In this document: positions 22,801 through 37,100 of the stretch, in pieces
Position numbering within the stretch: position 1 is the stretch's first letter
Layout: each line of letters opens with the position of its first letter
Assembly (NCBI GenBank): GCA_002633005.1
Contig: NMRA01000446.1
Coordinates: forward strand, 274,334 to 338,333
DNA from: Phoronis australis
Lineage: Eukaryota > Phoronida > Phoronidae
DNA length: 64,000 bases
Direction: 5' to 3'
Program-made: the position numbers and the translations under genes
The notes under the pieces: generated by a model
Told to the model about the DNA's origin: nothing
The model's database searches: none
Seen by the model: the letters and a program-made list of their open reading frames with translations, nothing else

Positions 22801-23353
22801 TTTCATTAAATAAACCCCAGAACCATTTTGACCATGTTTTAATCGTTCTGTCTCAATAGACAAAGTGTCAATAATCGTTGATATGTGAATTTAAAGGAGA
22901 ATGCCACCCTAAAAACAACCTATTTTGTATAAATTTAGATCGAGTAGTTCCATTCGATGACGGCAGACGGAGGTGTTGAATTATCCAATGACGTCATTGG
23001 TTTCACACCCAGTCTGTTCAGCAGTTCACAACACGGGTTACTGGTGTCAGCCTATCGCTTGAATTCATCGTTTAACACCAATAAATGATCAAACTTCGAT
23101 GTAAAACGCTTAAAAATATACCGAGTTCTTACAAAAACACTTGCTGTTTTATTTCGCTGTCACGGATTTATTGGTATTTGGACACATCGTAGCCTACAAA
23201 GTTCGGCAAGCCAATTTGCCAAAGTCCGTAGCAGAAGTTTGGGGTCTGTTCGGAGATAAATTCGAAGATTCTTCCGTGAAATACAGACAGGAGAACCTAG
23301 ATCTGTGTTGTTTAGACTTGTGATTTTTTGAGTTCTAAACACACAAAACGCTT

Positions 23354-23462
23354 GTTATCCAGGCCAGTGGCTCGGAACCCGATCAGGCCCGTCGCGGCCG
23401 GACTGATTCGTTATCCCAGCCAGTGGTTCGGAACCCGATCAGGCTTGTCGCGGCCGGACTGA
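23354..23462. repeat. 56-bp tandem duplication
   Basis: GTTATCCAGGCCAGTGGCTC at 23354 recurs at 23410 as GTTATCCCAGCCAGTGGTTC; both units continue GGAACCCGATCAGGC and GTCGCGGCCGGACTGA. GC-rich against its surroundings. Confidence 0.9.
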
Positions 23463-23996
23463 AGACATCACAAACATAAACCAGCCAAAAATGGAAAATA
23501 AACTTCCAGTCAAGAAAATGCTATACTAGTGAGCCAAAGAAGTAAGGTGCACGTGAATATGTTGGTGAATTAGCCACGAAACTGAAAATCTACTGACTAG
23601 CTCGTCGGGGGCTGTGAAGACAGGTTCCCCTTTGGCCACGGAACCGTCAGGGCAGAAGTTGTACATTGACAATCATTATTTGAATAATGTATATGTAAAT
23701 AAAGATTCCCCTAACACCTGTCTGTGGGATAGAAAATCGAGTTATTGTTTCACAACAGTTTCTGTCAGCAAACACTGAATTAGCATGCGCTCACACTGGT
23801 CAATTAGTTTTATTGCACCTAAAGCCCGTAACGCAGTGATTTATTCATTGCTGGCTTCTCATCATTCAAATCATTTGCACTCACGAACACTCCAAATGCA
23901 TTACAAATTGCATCTAATGAGACAGACTTTGTTTCAGTATTGGTTAGGGTGAGAATAATTCATTTTGAAACATAACGCTGAGTATTAAACGTCAAC

Positions 23997-24420
23997 ATGG
24001 CAACTCGCAATTCCTATTTGGAGGAGTACTCATCTGACGAAGACTTCCCAGGTAGATCCTTAGGTTTCTCAGGATATCAGTTCGAACCAGAATACACTGA
24101 TCAAGAAATGTTAGAGAGGCGATGTGAACGTGCACAGACAATGGAGCATATGGATAGTTCCGAAACCTCCTCAATGACTTGTCATGGTGTCAGTGCGCTA
24201 ACTGCACCATAATGGAAACGACTGACGCTTGTGTTTGTTGCCACACGAAATTCAACATGTGAAACACCTTCTTGGAGAAGCAGAAATGTGTCTCACGGAT
24301 CACCCTGATTTTACACCGCATCTGAACAGAGATGTGCTCACGACGTTTTTAAGGGCTGGGAAAAGGAACTGCCGAAAACTTCCTACACCCAGAGGACCAA
24401 ACAGAAGCCTAACGAACGAG
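23997..24420 (+). pseudogene. P2X7 C-terminal (ballast-like) cysteine-domain remnant
   Basis: From the ATG at 23997 one frame reads MATRNSYLEEYSSDED, then FSGYQFEPEYTDQE. A second frame then gives WCQCANCTIMETTDACVCC, and a third gives EIQHVKHLL and CLTDHPDFTPHLNRDVLTTF. That order (F-EP-Y-TE, WCxCxNC, M-T-xxC-CC, then ITxHPxF and LNxDVL) is that of the domain found at the C-terminus of vertebrate P2X7 and in many standalone invertebrate proteins. Two frame changes in 200 bp with no splice sites at the joins mean this is probably a dead copy. The family's cysteines are thought to bind zinc; no channel segments are present here. Confidence 0.7.
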
Positions 24421-24424
24421 TAAG

Positions 24425-27400
24425 TCATGAAACAGGTTACAGAACATGCTCGCACCCAGCCTAAACTATAGGAGTGGGCCTGCCGAACGCAAACACACTA
24501 GGCACAGCATCTGACGTCAGCTTGGGTCGCTTTTTCTGCCCTGGCATGAGCTGTTTGGCAAGCCGGGATTCGTCAGTGAAATCACTGTCCACGAAATGCC
24601 GGCCACAGACACGGAGATGTTTGACGGCCTCGTAATTGGTATGAACGCCGTACTTTTCATTTTTCGCTGCCGCGAGTCACTTGCGAAGCATTTTCGGGCT
24701 CTAGAGGAAATCGAAAAAACGATGTACCTGCTTTCCTCGCAGCTGCATAGTTCGCACAAGTGGAAGGAACACACCACACCATGGCGGCACTCACTCTGCA
24801 GATGAACCACTGACGTCGCTGCGGAGTTTCTCACCTTCCTCACAGGTTAACGCGACACCTTTCGGCAAGGTATGGTCGACCGCGTACGAGCCGATGTGGC
24901 CACAGACCGATTAAGGCGGTGAAAAAGACTAATTAAATCGGGTGGCATTGTCCTTTAAGCATATCGTTTCGAGATCAAATAGTTCCCAACTGAATGTGAA
25001 CGACCTTAACGATCCGTAGAATCTGATCAACTATATTATCATGTATTCTTGTTACACAATATTTTAAAGCCGGTGCTGAACGCAAGTTACAATGTTTCTC
25101 ATACGCGGGGAGAAAAATAATGAGCAATGATTTTCATTAGATAGTCTAAGTATTGATGTTTGAAAATTGAATCAATTTTAATTGCATAAGAAATATTTCT
25201 TTTATCTGCCATGCATTTGTCGCCTAAATGACTAATGCTAAATCGATTGACATAATTCACAGCTGACACACGCTAATTTAGAGTCTCGTTTTCAAAAAAA
25301 AGCAAAGAAAATTTAGACAGCAGGCAAAAACTTGATAAGTCTTCTAAATAAAGTTTTGCTGACAAAGTCACGTTAGAAACAAACATAACGGAATTACCTA
25401 CAACTATCACAGTGAGGGGGGGAGGTTGTTGTCAAGCTTAAGATTGCGAATTGAAAAGTTATCAATGTTTAAATTTGGGATGATTCTCTTTAAACTTGCC
25501 TTATCATAACGAAGTAGCCAAGTATGACATTCTATGTCATTAGGTAAACACCACTCTCACTGGTCAAACACCGGGTAATATGATTTACACCAGCCAATGA
25601 AAAACAAGGTCACATACAGTGAGCAGCTTACTGTATGTCTGCTTCCAGTAAAGCCATGTGTGATTGAAGTGATTATTAGTTTGTCATTATTTAAAGTGGC
25701 CAGTTTAATTGCCCACGAACACTTTCACAAATTTCTAAGCCCTTTTTATAATTCAGCTTCGTAGTATTAAAAATAGTGTACATACATGTATTCATTCAAA
25801 ATTTGCGAACAGGACATGTTCGGTGAAGCTATCAAGTCTTAGCCTAGCCCTAGCCCTAAGCATTCGCCTTCGATTCGTAGGATTCAATACGGCTCGGATT
25901 GGGATTTGCCAGCAAATTTGTTATCTGGTTTCACTACGTTCACACGTAGTCCTGTGAATCTCAGGTACCTCGAATAATCAAAAGTTACCGTGCTAAGGAT
26001 TTGCTGGTGGTAATTCAGCTCGTGATATTTGTATGATCATTTGACGGCATGACGTACGTCTTAACGTGGCGGAAAAGGCTTGTGAATTTATAGCGCAAAG
26101 AAAGCTAGAATTGGCTGAAAAATAAACAATACACATTTTCCGAAGATTCAAGTGAAATTTTACCATATGTAGCAATGCGGAAGACAGACGGTCAAAGGAT
26201 TAAATGCACATATACCACAAAATTATCCACATCGGCATTCCATTAAACAGAAGAAATAATACATTTTATAGGAACACTGAAAAATGCAACGGACTATAAG
26301 GCTATGAGTTTGATGTCAACTTAAAAGCCTTAGCATTTCTTTGGATATAAGTCCAACCGCTATTTTTCATGTGTGTTTCGCCCATTTAGTCATGACCTGT
26401 ATTATCGCAGTCCACTGACTAAAGCCATTCCATGAAAATATTCAATTAAATATCAAAACAAAACAAAACAAAACAAAAGAACAGATGTTTCAATGCTTAC
26501 AATGGAAACATATGTCAAAGTAATGTGTTTTCTAAGTAAAATAAAAATGGCCTTCTATTAGAACATAAGCCCAAAAAGACATGACCTTATTTTTTGGGGA
26601 ATTTATAGTATGCACTGACAAGTTCGAAGTTCTCGTGTTTACTGTGTGGCAGACAACAGAAGGAAAATCAGGGATACAGTAGACTGAGCTTTCTCTTTTT
26701 ACACCAAACTGTTCTTGGTGATTTTCTTCGGCTGACTATTCCTGGATAGTTTACACGCATGCATGCATGATGGCACCGACAATCTCATTAAAACAACCCC
26801 TTAAATCAAAAAAATGAAAAACTCTACAGTAACTGTAAATGTAAATGTTAGTATTGACTGCGATAAGTTAGCCGCAGATATGGCAATTTTTACATAGACC
26901 ATATAGCTGTATGTTTCCGAACCCTGACATCACCAAGCCACACCACCTTTCAGCTACCGACGATATTTCCACCTGGAACCTATTTATTCAAGAAGCGAAA
27001 CCAGTCAATTGTTCCATTTCTGGTTAACTGGACGCCACAAAACGCAAACTCATTTTCATTTAACGGTTCCAGGGAAGAACAGGGGTACACTGAAATGTCC
27101 ACGTATATTGTTTTGAGGGAAACGTCGTTTAAGGACTACATTCTAAGAAATGGTCTCTTCAGCAGCAGAAAAAACACACGCATTAAAGGAGGGGTGCTGG
27201 AATGATCCCATGAATCTCTGTTCCCGGAGACGAACGAATTAGATTTCTTATATTCGTAAACCGGGCACTGTGCCAAGTCAAAGACACACTATGTTGGGTG
27301 GAACTGTAATTACGTCAGAACTTAGATGACAGATACAGTAAATTACACGAGCTTAATTATTGCGGAAAAATCAATAAAAGTAAAGGGGAAATTAGTTACC

Positions 27401-27685
27401 AATAAAGATGGCCACACGTGTTCACTTTACTGAAGGCATTTCGCCGCAGTTGTTTAAAGGCTTCAAAAGTTATGATGAGATTTTGCAAATGTATTTACAA
27501 AGGTGTATACATGTAGTTTTTGCGATAAACTTTCCTTTATTTTGGCTGTGAAATATTTAGCAATTTTTATTAAAATCTAAAATAAAAATGTATATTTATG
27601 GCTTCAATTTTTACAGTTTCACAAATATGAATATCCGTTCCTCTGGTGAGGATTACAGGGTGCAAAAGACAGTAGATTCGCATGA
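24425..27685. other. No gene recognised
   Basis: The two overlapping open frames at 24517-24843 (minus) and 24596-24805 (plus) show no domain. An AAACA microsatellite lies at 26455-26476. Otherwise AT-rich, without clear structure. Confidence 0.4.
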
Positions 27686-27689
27686 CCTC

Positions 27690-28115
27690 ACTTCCATCTC
27701 GAACACCTCGGTTAATTTCGTAGTCTTAGATTATCGCCTGAAAGTGTTTCGTATCTACTCATGTCCGAACCTTTGTCAGAATAGTAAACGGTTTGGGTCA
27801 ACAGGCGGTTAAAAATGATGGCTATCCGCCTGGCAGGTTTCAAAAGTGGCCCGGAACGTCATTCCCAATCCGTGGTACCAATCCCGATGTACATACTGTT
27901 ATGTTTTAGCCTTTTACATGTTTCTCAGGGATATTCGGCCTCACGACTCACTGTCCTTAAAACATGCGCCGACGTGAAACATCTCCGAGGCTGATTTTGA
28001 GGCTACCAACAAAGTCGAGGTGTTCGGATATCTCAAATCATGAACAGACGCGTTCGGAACACCTCTAATCTTTTCGTAATCTCAAATTATTCCTCGGAGA
28101 AATTTCATATCTGTG
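27690..28115 (-). repeat. Repeat family B, cluster of three diverged segments
   Basis: Segments at about 27690-27830 (CGAACACCTCGGTTAATTTC), 27960-28040 (GTGAAACATCTCCGAGGCTG) and 28045-28115 (GGAACACCTCTAATCTTTTC) are in alternating orientations. GTCAACAGGCGGTTAAAAAT with GGTTTCAAAA near 27797-27845 is matched at 51440-51480, so the full family is longer than the palindromic core. Confidence 0.6.
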
Positions 28116-28572
28116 TATGAGTCGACTTCGCTCAGAAGAACAAGGGATAAGTGACGGCTAAAATCACTTCAGCTTAGGTGGTCTAAAAGTCGTTCGCAAC
28201 GGTAATTGTAAATCCTTCTTATGTACTATTAAATCTTGCAGTCGACGGGATTCTCCATTTTTAGAATCACTTGTCTTGCTGTAATGACTGACGAGGCCAA
28301 AAAGCATAGTTGGTTCTTTTTTGAGAATTGGTGGTGTGGTACTCTTTTACATGTAGTTGTTCACCTTTTCAAAAAAGAAAAACACCTGAAGACGAGCAAG
28401 AATGGTGCGGGAGTTCTTACTCATCATTTAGCAAAACGTGGCGTCTTGAACCTTGCTCATCCTTGCGTACATGCATTTGCGCAGTTTTCAAAAAAATACT
28501 TGATGAAATTGATGTGAGCGGGAAGTTTATTTGTTAGTCAAACAACGCAGATCTTAAAAAGAGTGGCAGCAG

Positions 28573-28945
28573 AGACTCGAAATCGAAATTATTTTTGACA
28601 CTTTGTATTCCACATTTGTGCGAACTTAAAATATGTGTCTATTACTCTTTGCTTGAGTACATAGTGACTTGCGCACTAACGTGGATAACTGTCTAATCTT
28701 AGTTTGCACTTGGTGACCCAAGCACTAGAACTACTACAATTTTGAGTCGTAACTCCAAATTTCGAGTCTTTACCCCAGTTTGTAGCTAGAATTTAGGGTC
28801 ATGAAGTGCGAACTATTACTCAACACTCATCTGCATAAATAGTACTGCACTCAAGAACAGAGTAACAAACACTTATCTTAGGCTTACATCAAAGCACATG
28901 GGAAAGTACTAAAAACATTTTCGATTTCGATTTCGAGTGCAAGGA
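28573..28945. mobile_element. MITE-like element C with ACTCGAAATCGAAAT termini
   Basis: Left end GACTCGAAATCGAAATTATT; right end ATTTTCGATTTCGATTTCGA, its inverted counterpart. About 370 bp. Internal CGAGTCTTTACCC and TTGAGTCGTAACTCC self-complementary boxes. Related sequence at 41660-41860 and 58565-58830. Confidence 0.7.
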
Positions 28946-30265
28946 TCAGTCTCCGGTCCCAGAATCAATTCTGCTTTTATAGCCTAATACACGAGTCCAC
29001 GGTCTCATGTTGAGCATGCGTAGCGCGCTCACTCACATGTTGGAGAACACGGTAAAGATCCGCCTACATGTATATGCCCAGGCTTTTCCTATATGTGTGG
29101 AAGGGAGAGTAAGTATTAGACAAATCTCAGTATTCATACGGCTTGTTAGCTCTCGACTCAGAGAGAAATGTATTTAAGAGTGACTCCGTATAAAAACCAA
29201 CAGGTAGAGTCTATACCCAAAATCACAGATTTTTTAAGACTTAACAGATAAGTTTGATTTCGCGAGATGTAGAAAAAATTCGCTTTTTAAGAATTTTCAT
29301 CCATTATTTTTATTTTTACGACATGTACCTTTAACTTGCAACAAAATTGGGCGCCGAAGTAGACATGCTTGAATGAATTTTACTAGCATGTATAAATAGC
29401 AGAGAACAAATGAATGATGCAATTTTAAATGACTATAATTCAACAATTTAATGGCATAAGTTTCAAAATTCATTTTCAAATTTGTATGCTTCGATTTTGT
29501 GTGGCAAAAAAGGCTATTTTGCAAGTTTTCACCGAAGCCATTTTCGGAAAAATTTGGCACTCTGTAGCAGCCATATTCCACGTTTTCAAAAACTGACCTT
29601 ATACTAATTTGTTTAGTCATTCCTAACCTTTTCATAATCTAAAATGAAAAATCTTGCCTCTCCTGTTGTTTTTGATTACGAAACATTACACGAACTCCAT
29701 TTCGTCCAATTTTCCTGTTCTCAGTTGCTCCAACCACCAATAAGGGGCCTCTTGAAACGTGTAATTAGCTTGCAAAAGCGAAGTAAAATGCTTGCATTTT
29801 AGAGAATAAGCAGTTTGTTTACATGTAGACTGTGAACGCGACTACCAGCCGAATCTGCCTTACTCGTGTTTTTTATCTTGGCTGTGAGAGCCACTGGAAT
29901 AGGAAGGCACCTAAGGGGTTATGGCCCTCTGTTTATTGCAAACAAATTTCAGCTCGGTGAAAACTCCTTATAATTTTGAGTTCATATTGTAATGTATCTG
30001 CAGGTTGCTACATGTATGAATTTTAATCTCCACACCGGTCGCCGGCCACCCGAAGGTTGAATATTTCTGACAGCGCTATCATTAACGGTATGAAAAGGCA
30101 TACATTCAAGCTCAAGAGAAAACAATTCATGAAAGACAACAGACATTAGGCAAACACAGTTCAACACAACGGTCTGGACTTCATAGCAAACATACCGAGT
30201 GACTGACTCTGTGCCTTAGCAAGGGGCAGGGGTCAGATGCCGCCGGGCTCCTGTCGAAGGGGAGG

Positions 30266-30317
30266 NNNNNNNNNNNNNNNNNNNNNNNNNNNNNNNNNNN
30301 NNNNNNNNNNNNNNNNN
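30266..30317. other. Assembly gap (52 N)
   Basis: A run of N flanked on both sides by G-rich sequence (GGGGAGG left, GGGGGGGAGGG right). The open frame reported across it cannot be trusted. Confidence 1.
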
Positions 30318-31156
30318 GGGGGGGAGGGTGCCAAACAGGTGTCGTCCAAGGGGGCACCAGGCATCTGTTTATTGGAGGGTTACACAGCTACCAACCGTGG
30401 ATGGGGGCGCCACTTTGTGAGGCGACGACGAGGGGGAGGGGGGCAAGGAGGTGCTCTCTACGCCACTGGACTGACTTCTGTCATTTCACCTCAGGTACAA
30501 ACTACGACTAACTACAATAAAATAAATAATACATGTACATGCATATGGCGAGCACTGGGAAAGGAAAGTTAAGTCATTTAACTCCAACTGTGACTCTTGA
30601 AGTCGAAGGTTCCGCTTGATACCATTTCTGAGCCTGTCCAAACTAAGGCAATATCCACCGTGAAATGCTGAAGTCAATATCTCGCCCAGATTTTATTCTG
30701 GAAGGTCTTGGGTGTTCGGGGTACAGACGCTTTCTGCTTGGTTGAAAACCGGGACCAAATTCTCGTCGGTGAACACCGCATAATTATATGATTTGACGCT
30801 ACGACTGGTCCTGCTCAGTCAAACATTTACCTATCCTGGATAGTACGAGCCCATACTCTGCCTCTGGCATTGATTCATGTAATACTTTACAGCATCTCAG
30901 ATGTTCTGAACTGTCTTTAGCATGACTGACTAAAGCAACAAAGCTTTTGTGATTGCACTTGTTTGATTGAAACTCTCTAAACGAACAGAAATGGCCTTCG
31001 TTCTTCATATCGTTTTCGAGAACATGATACTCAAAACCAGTCTTTACAAATAAAAATTCTTACAAATTCCAACTTCAAAGGGACTTATTTCCATTTATTT
31101 GACCTGTAGTTGTCAAATAAATGATAATGGAAGAAAACAAGAGAGTTACATTTACA

Positions 31157-31158
<2 letters not shown>

Positions 31159-31195
<37 letters not shown>
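31159..31195. repeat. TA microsatellite
   Basis: About 37 bp of perfect TA. Confidence 0.98.
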
Positions 31196-31197
<2 letters not shown>

Positions 31198-31199
31198 TC

Positions 31200-34109
31200 A
31201 CACCTAATGTCAACTGACTCACTAGACAAAGAGCATCGAATTCAGTTTTGATACTGATCGCAGAAAACAATTTGTTTTCATTTGAAATACCTTAGACTTG
31301 ACCTTTATAACAACTTAAAGCAGATTTCATGTTCAAAATTTCGTTTCAATTTGTCTGTAAGCTATGGTCATCACTTCCAAAATCGACAGTTTTGCAAGTC
31401 AATTTTCACTAAATGTAAAGTTGAGGCAAGATGTTTTTGGTTAGTCATCAAGATTTACTCTTTAGCTGTAGGTTCGAAAAGTTACATAAAGCTACAAGGT
31501 GCAATATGGCAGTAAAAGGGCCACAAAACGGTCACTAAAATTAGCTAGGAAAAGTGGTCTGTGGATTATCTCCCCTGTATAGCACAAAGCCGTCAAATGC
31601 CAAATAATTATTTACAGTGCACATTGGCTATTCCAGCCACCAAAGTACAACTTTCAATCTATGTTCTAACTTACCTATTTTCGTTGCTGAAAACATACAA
31701 TTTTGGAGACGGTGAATACGACCAATAGCGGTCTAGTGCTCCAGCAGCGAAATTAGGGGTCATTGAGTGCATAAAAATGGCATTTAGATTTTTGTTAGGA
31801 TACTTATCCATGTATAAAATAGTTGTTTTGAATTTTGACGTATAGACTGATTTTTGAAAATCTACTAGTTTTTATATGGACTGCCTCTTAAATTATTGCA
31901 CTTAAACCCTGCAATCGCAAATGGTTATTGCAACCGATCATCGTGGCATCAGCTGACCAGCGAAACCAAGATCCCAGACATTAAAGATAATTACGGGAAT
32001 AATGTGAACGTTTCTCTATCCAAATAACGCCTGAGATATTCGCGTACTGCTTGCATGATTTAATGATCAAACGCTGTTTTCACCAATTACTGGCTATTTT
32101 GAGAGAAATCAGCATTTTATAATCCAGTCCTAAGAGACCACAATGTAAAAGTCGACTTGTTCACTGTACATAATTCTCCGTCATGCGCTACTCATAATCA
32201 ACTAGAAATCCTAGAGTAAAGAATTAATCCACTTTCAACACAGATACGCCTGAACCATAATTTACATAGGTTCTCCTTGCATTTAAAAAAAAAACATATT
32301 AAGCACTTACAGCTGTCAGTGTAACGTTCTATATTGTTATGCATGTTCTAGTTGAAGTAACCATTATCGCCTGCCTAACATCTTAATCATGCTTTTCTAA
32401 CCGTGCGGTCTACCTTGTATCAATAGTCTCTGTGTTTTATTCTTAGTAAAACGACATTAATTTGCAATTTAAATAAACTTGCATTGCATCTTATTTCATT
32501 GTAGATGTACTTATTTCTGTTGTTATTTATAATGTTCTTCTTAATTGTTAATATATATTTAATTTATTGTTACTCGGTGGTCAGCTAGTAGCGGCCCGTG
32601 CCTTTGCTGGCCACCCAGTCATACAACAATGTATGTTTTATATGATTTTAAAAAATAAAGGTCTCTATCTTTCTCTGTTAGCCGCATTCGCAAGTAAGCG
32701 AAACACTGGAACTCCAATCATAGAGCAAGTTCTCAAATTATCGGTTCACAATTTCGAGTTTCACGAATCACGGTAAACTTTTTTTCTTCCTGCCATTGTC
32801 CCTATTAATTCCTCCACCCGGTCACCACCCCTGTCTCCACTAATCCTTCCCTCCCCACGTCGCCCCAAATCCAATTCTCGTTTACGCTCACAAATCTGTG
32901 CTGACTTTTGCGAGTTTATAACAATAACGCGAGATTATGTGAGACTTAACTGTGACGTCACGGGAAGTGGGGCAAAAGCTTGTCGTTTGGTCATTTGCCC
33001 AATACGGTAGCAGAGTGTATTCTGTTATTGTCTTCGAGTTTTTAGCCGTTTAGGTCGAAAAATGTCCAAAAGCATTGCTGTTATGGCAAATGAACTTCAG
33101 ATTCGCACTACAATACGTTCTATCGCGTTCTGTACTAATTTCGTCCCGTGTATTTTAAACGGGCAGTAGGCGAAATCCGCTCACTGGTAAAGTTTTCACC
33201 TCGTCGAAAATACATTCTACACCTATAATTAGCACCTAAAAGGCTCTTACTTTCTTCAGTGACTCTTTCTGCTTCTAAGCATATCTTCGATGAAGCATAT
33301 ATACGGGAATTCAGGTGACTTAGGCGAAGAATTCCAACTCCACTTTGTGGTTACTGTTAACTTTGTCCGCGCGCGCGATTACCACAATCAAGTAGTTCAA
33401 CTGAGTCAGGTGAGTATGAGGCAAAGGCTAGCGCGAGACTGAGCGAAGCGCGAGATCTGGCGCGTGACCTGGCGCGTGACACTTGCAAAATAGCATGAGA
33501 AAATATCAAGTGAAATTTGTAAGATTTGTGTCCCTTGGACTTTTTGTTCGTCAACAGGCGTGATTTCACGTAACTTCCTCAAAATGGCGGCTCTTTAGTG
33601 AGAGAAACTCGAGAGAACCGCGAGGTTTTCATGAATATGCTCAAGTTATTTGTAGACTAAATTGTGTCCAGAGTCAGGGTATGTGTTAATTATAACTTCA
33701 TGTGCACATATGCATGTTTCATTTGATTTTATTTGCTGTATTTTGAAGTGAATATCTTTTTATGGGGATACACTATCGCCCCTGTATGCCTGCGCCATTC
33801 AGGCCTAGAGCGGGTTAAGTTCCAATTTCAGTCCGTTCACAGCTTCGCACAACATAACAAGGTCACATTTTCTTCGTCTATTCACAGTTATTCCACGACC
33901 CATCTACCATATCTTAAGTTGTTTTAACGTTTTAAGCGTAAAATTCACCATAAGAACTCCAGTAAGTTTTAGCGTGTGTAGCAAAGACTCGGGGCAAAAC
34001 AAGAGCAATATGGCGGGTTTTGCCCCCTTTCCGGTGACGTCACAGTGACTAGCGAGAAACTCGCAAGTGAGCTATTCACGACAGTACAAAAGTACAAAAT
34101 CACGCAGCC
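31200..34109. other. No gene recognised
   Basis: Open frames are short and domain-free. Around 33370-33480 a run of CGCGAGA/GGCGCGTGAC words forms a short GC-rich imperfect repeat. Confidence 0.4.
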
Positions 34110-37100
34110 GATCAGACTGTTCCACAACGGGTTAATATACCACCTGACCCATAACAAATTGCAACAAAAGGTATTAAAGTGGTTTTATGGTCTACAGGTA
34201 AACAGGAAAAAAGTCTACCAAAATGTGACCACCGGAAATGGGTTAAAACTGCGTCATTTCCAAGATGGCAGCCACGAAGTTTCGAAATCACCAAAAATAG
34301 ATATAACTTCTTCAACAATTGAGATAGAGACATAATTTTTGGTTCTAGTCTATGGTTTTAAGGGGTGAGCAACGCACTGGTGTACTTGACCAGTATTTGA
34401 TATGAAATTCAAGATCGCGGCTAAAACTCTAGAGCGAAAAATCTCTATTTGTCCATTATATCGGGTGATCAAAAATAACGTTTCAAATTTTAACCTTTAT
34501 TTTTTCGAAAAAACATTCATTGAAATTGCACAAAAGTTTGCACATGTGCATATCAGACCATTGCCAGTACACCATAATTGGGGTTAATTACAACATGTTT
34601 TACACATTTACACAAAGTCCTGATTGCAATCTAATGAACATCAGCGGTTGGAATACACCGACAGAGAATGTGTACCAAGGTATAGGTTGTACTATACTCA
34701 ATAACTTAAATATGCAAAACTTCTTTACTTAAAAGGCACCTGTCAGTATCAAAATGACTGAACACCAGCTGCCAGTAAAGTATTTATTCGTCGACGTGAC
34801 GCAGGAACGATTAGGTTGCATTTTCATCCAAGAATGTTGCGTTCATTGCACGTACTGCCTCCGTTCAACCCTCGTCAGTGTCTTCAAGTTCCTAAAAAAC
34901 TTGATTTAGCGGATTTCCACAATATGTCGCTAGGCCCAATTCACCTGTAGATATACAAGCAAGCCCATTCTTTCTGCAACTGCAACGGGGCGTACTACAA
35001 GCTGTGGAACAGTTGCAGTGTATCATCTTCAGGAGTGTCTGGTGCAGCATTCATGGCAGTCATGGTGGGTACGAATTGTCTTCTAGTCTCAGTCTAAAGG
35101 ATCCAGGTCATTTGACATCCCCATCCAAACAATGACCTGGTAGTACACTCAAGACAATCAAACCTAGTAAACAAGTGCTCTCTCCACCAAACATTGCAAC
35201 CATCGCTTGGGTGCCAAGTTTCTCTATCTCTGAGGGCCTCACAACTTTCGTGGTGAGTGTGTCTGCGCAGGACTGGAGGACTTGGTCATCGTTTACGAGT
35301 TTCAGAACGACTGATTTCTTTCCGACGCCATAAACACGAGACTTTGAAGGAGTGCAAGAACAGTATCTAAGTACACATCGTAATCCTGAGCACACACTTC
35401 ATCCAATTTATGTCGTATACTTTCAGATTGGTTCTTGACTGGTTGTCTGATCTGAAAAATAGTGATTTCAGCCATCCATTAATGGAGAATAAGCATCAAC
35501 AGGGCAGTGTCCTCGCCGATTACTGTGGTGGGATGCATATTATACTGTTCACTGCTGTCTTTGCAATGTCCACACCAGCGTATAACCCCTTGTGCCTGAA
35601 TGGCTGCGCATCCCACTTTCTGCAGCTGGTCTCTTATTAAGGCGATCAATTGTTCCTTGCTACTGCCGGTGGATAGGAATTTATCTCTCTCAACCATCAA
35701 ATTCCGTTTCTCCGGTGAAGTTCACAGTCGGATAGCTGCTGAGCTGTCTCCGTCTCTGCTGAGTGTTACCCTTTATCGAAGGACCTGCACCATAGCCATC
35801 AAAGACAACAGTGGCTGCCTCATAGTGTTTTGCCGTGACGTCACCATGTTCTCCGGCAATTTTTTCATACGCATCTCCCTTCTTCCATTTGAGCTTGTGC
35901 AGCAAAGATCCCCAGTCAAGCACACACCTTTCAGTCTGGAGACGTACTGAAGCTCCATCACGTGCATGGGCCTTGGAACAGCGGTTACAAACGGCTTGAT
36001 CCAGTTGAGATTTGTCAGCCTTCCTCAAGATCAGAAGGACGGTGGGTATGGAGTGAGCTCGAAACTCACCACTTCCTGTCAAGAGACAAGTCATCTGAAC
36101 GGGATACTGCCAGGAATCGCTGGAAGAGTAAGCAAGGGCCGATGGTTCTGTCGGGACCAACCTGGACAGCAGCTGCGTTTTCCAGGGTCTTAACTTCGTT
36201 TCTACTCTTAAAAGAGAAAGAAAACACAGGCTATCGAACCATTTTGTCGATGATTTTCTTCCCAACAGATGCATATCCATGCACGTTGACGTAAGCGTTG
36301 GCAACACCACCATTGATGACATTGCGTTGGGCAGGGTCTGAGGAGAAGGGTGAAAATGGGATCAGTTTTGTGCTTATCTTCGCAAAGTCGCATGCATCTC
36401 TTTCAATTCTGGCACCAGTTGCTTCTTTGTGTTGTTCGTTTTTGTGAAGTCCTACAAGGTGATATTCACATCTGACGTTACGCGGACCGACATCGTCCAC
36501 AATACTCGCTGATCCTCTGCCATCATACTGGCATGAGTCAAGCCACCTGTGCCTTTTTAGCGATCGCATTTAATAATTTGTTCAATGGCTAGATCACAGC
36601 TCAGGCCTGTACAAAACTGGTTTGTTCACCGAATCACATGAAATTAATTTTTCAAAACTTCGCATATACATCTAAATGTTTGCTCTCCATATCAGCCATT
36701 TCTTTTATGTACAAGTGGACGTAAGTGGATTTCAGGAAGTTGCAGTGTCCAGCTGCAGCAAATAATAAATGTTAACAAGGCATCACCAACAGCTTGCACG
36801 GGATCATTCCGAGACCGAGTATGATACGCCTTGATCATTGCCCAACCAGTATGGAGTATTTTCAGACCAGCCACAGCTGACTCGTTTTGGACTGTGTACT
36901 AAGTTCAGACTTCCTCTTCTCAAGATTGTCGAAGATCTGCACAATTGCGGCTGACTGTGAGGCACTTCAGACAGATGTTGACATTTTGCCCAGGGCGTCT
37001 AGTTTCCTTGTGTGCATTTTTAAAATAAAAACCAGTGGCAAACAAATATACACTAGACAATTTTTGTGACTTTTATGCAAGCCAATGCTTTGAATTAAAT

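Noticed and set aside
24517-24843. 108-codon minus frame and 69-codon plus frame next to the P2X7-like remnant
   Set aside because: Neither continues the domain or matches anything I recognise; they overlap each other.
30237-30572. 111-codon frame
   Set aside because: Runs through the assembly gap and G-rich low-complexity sequence.
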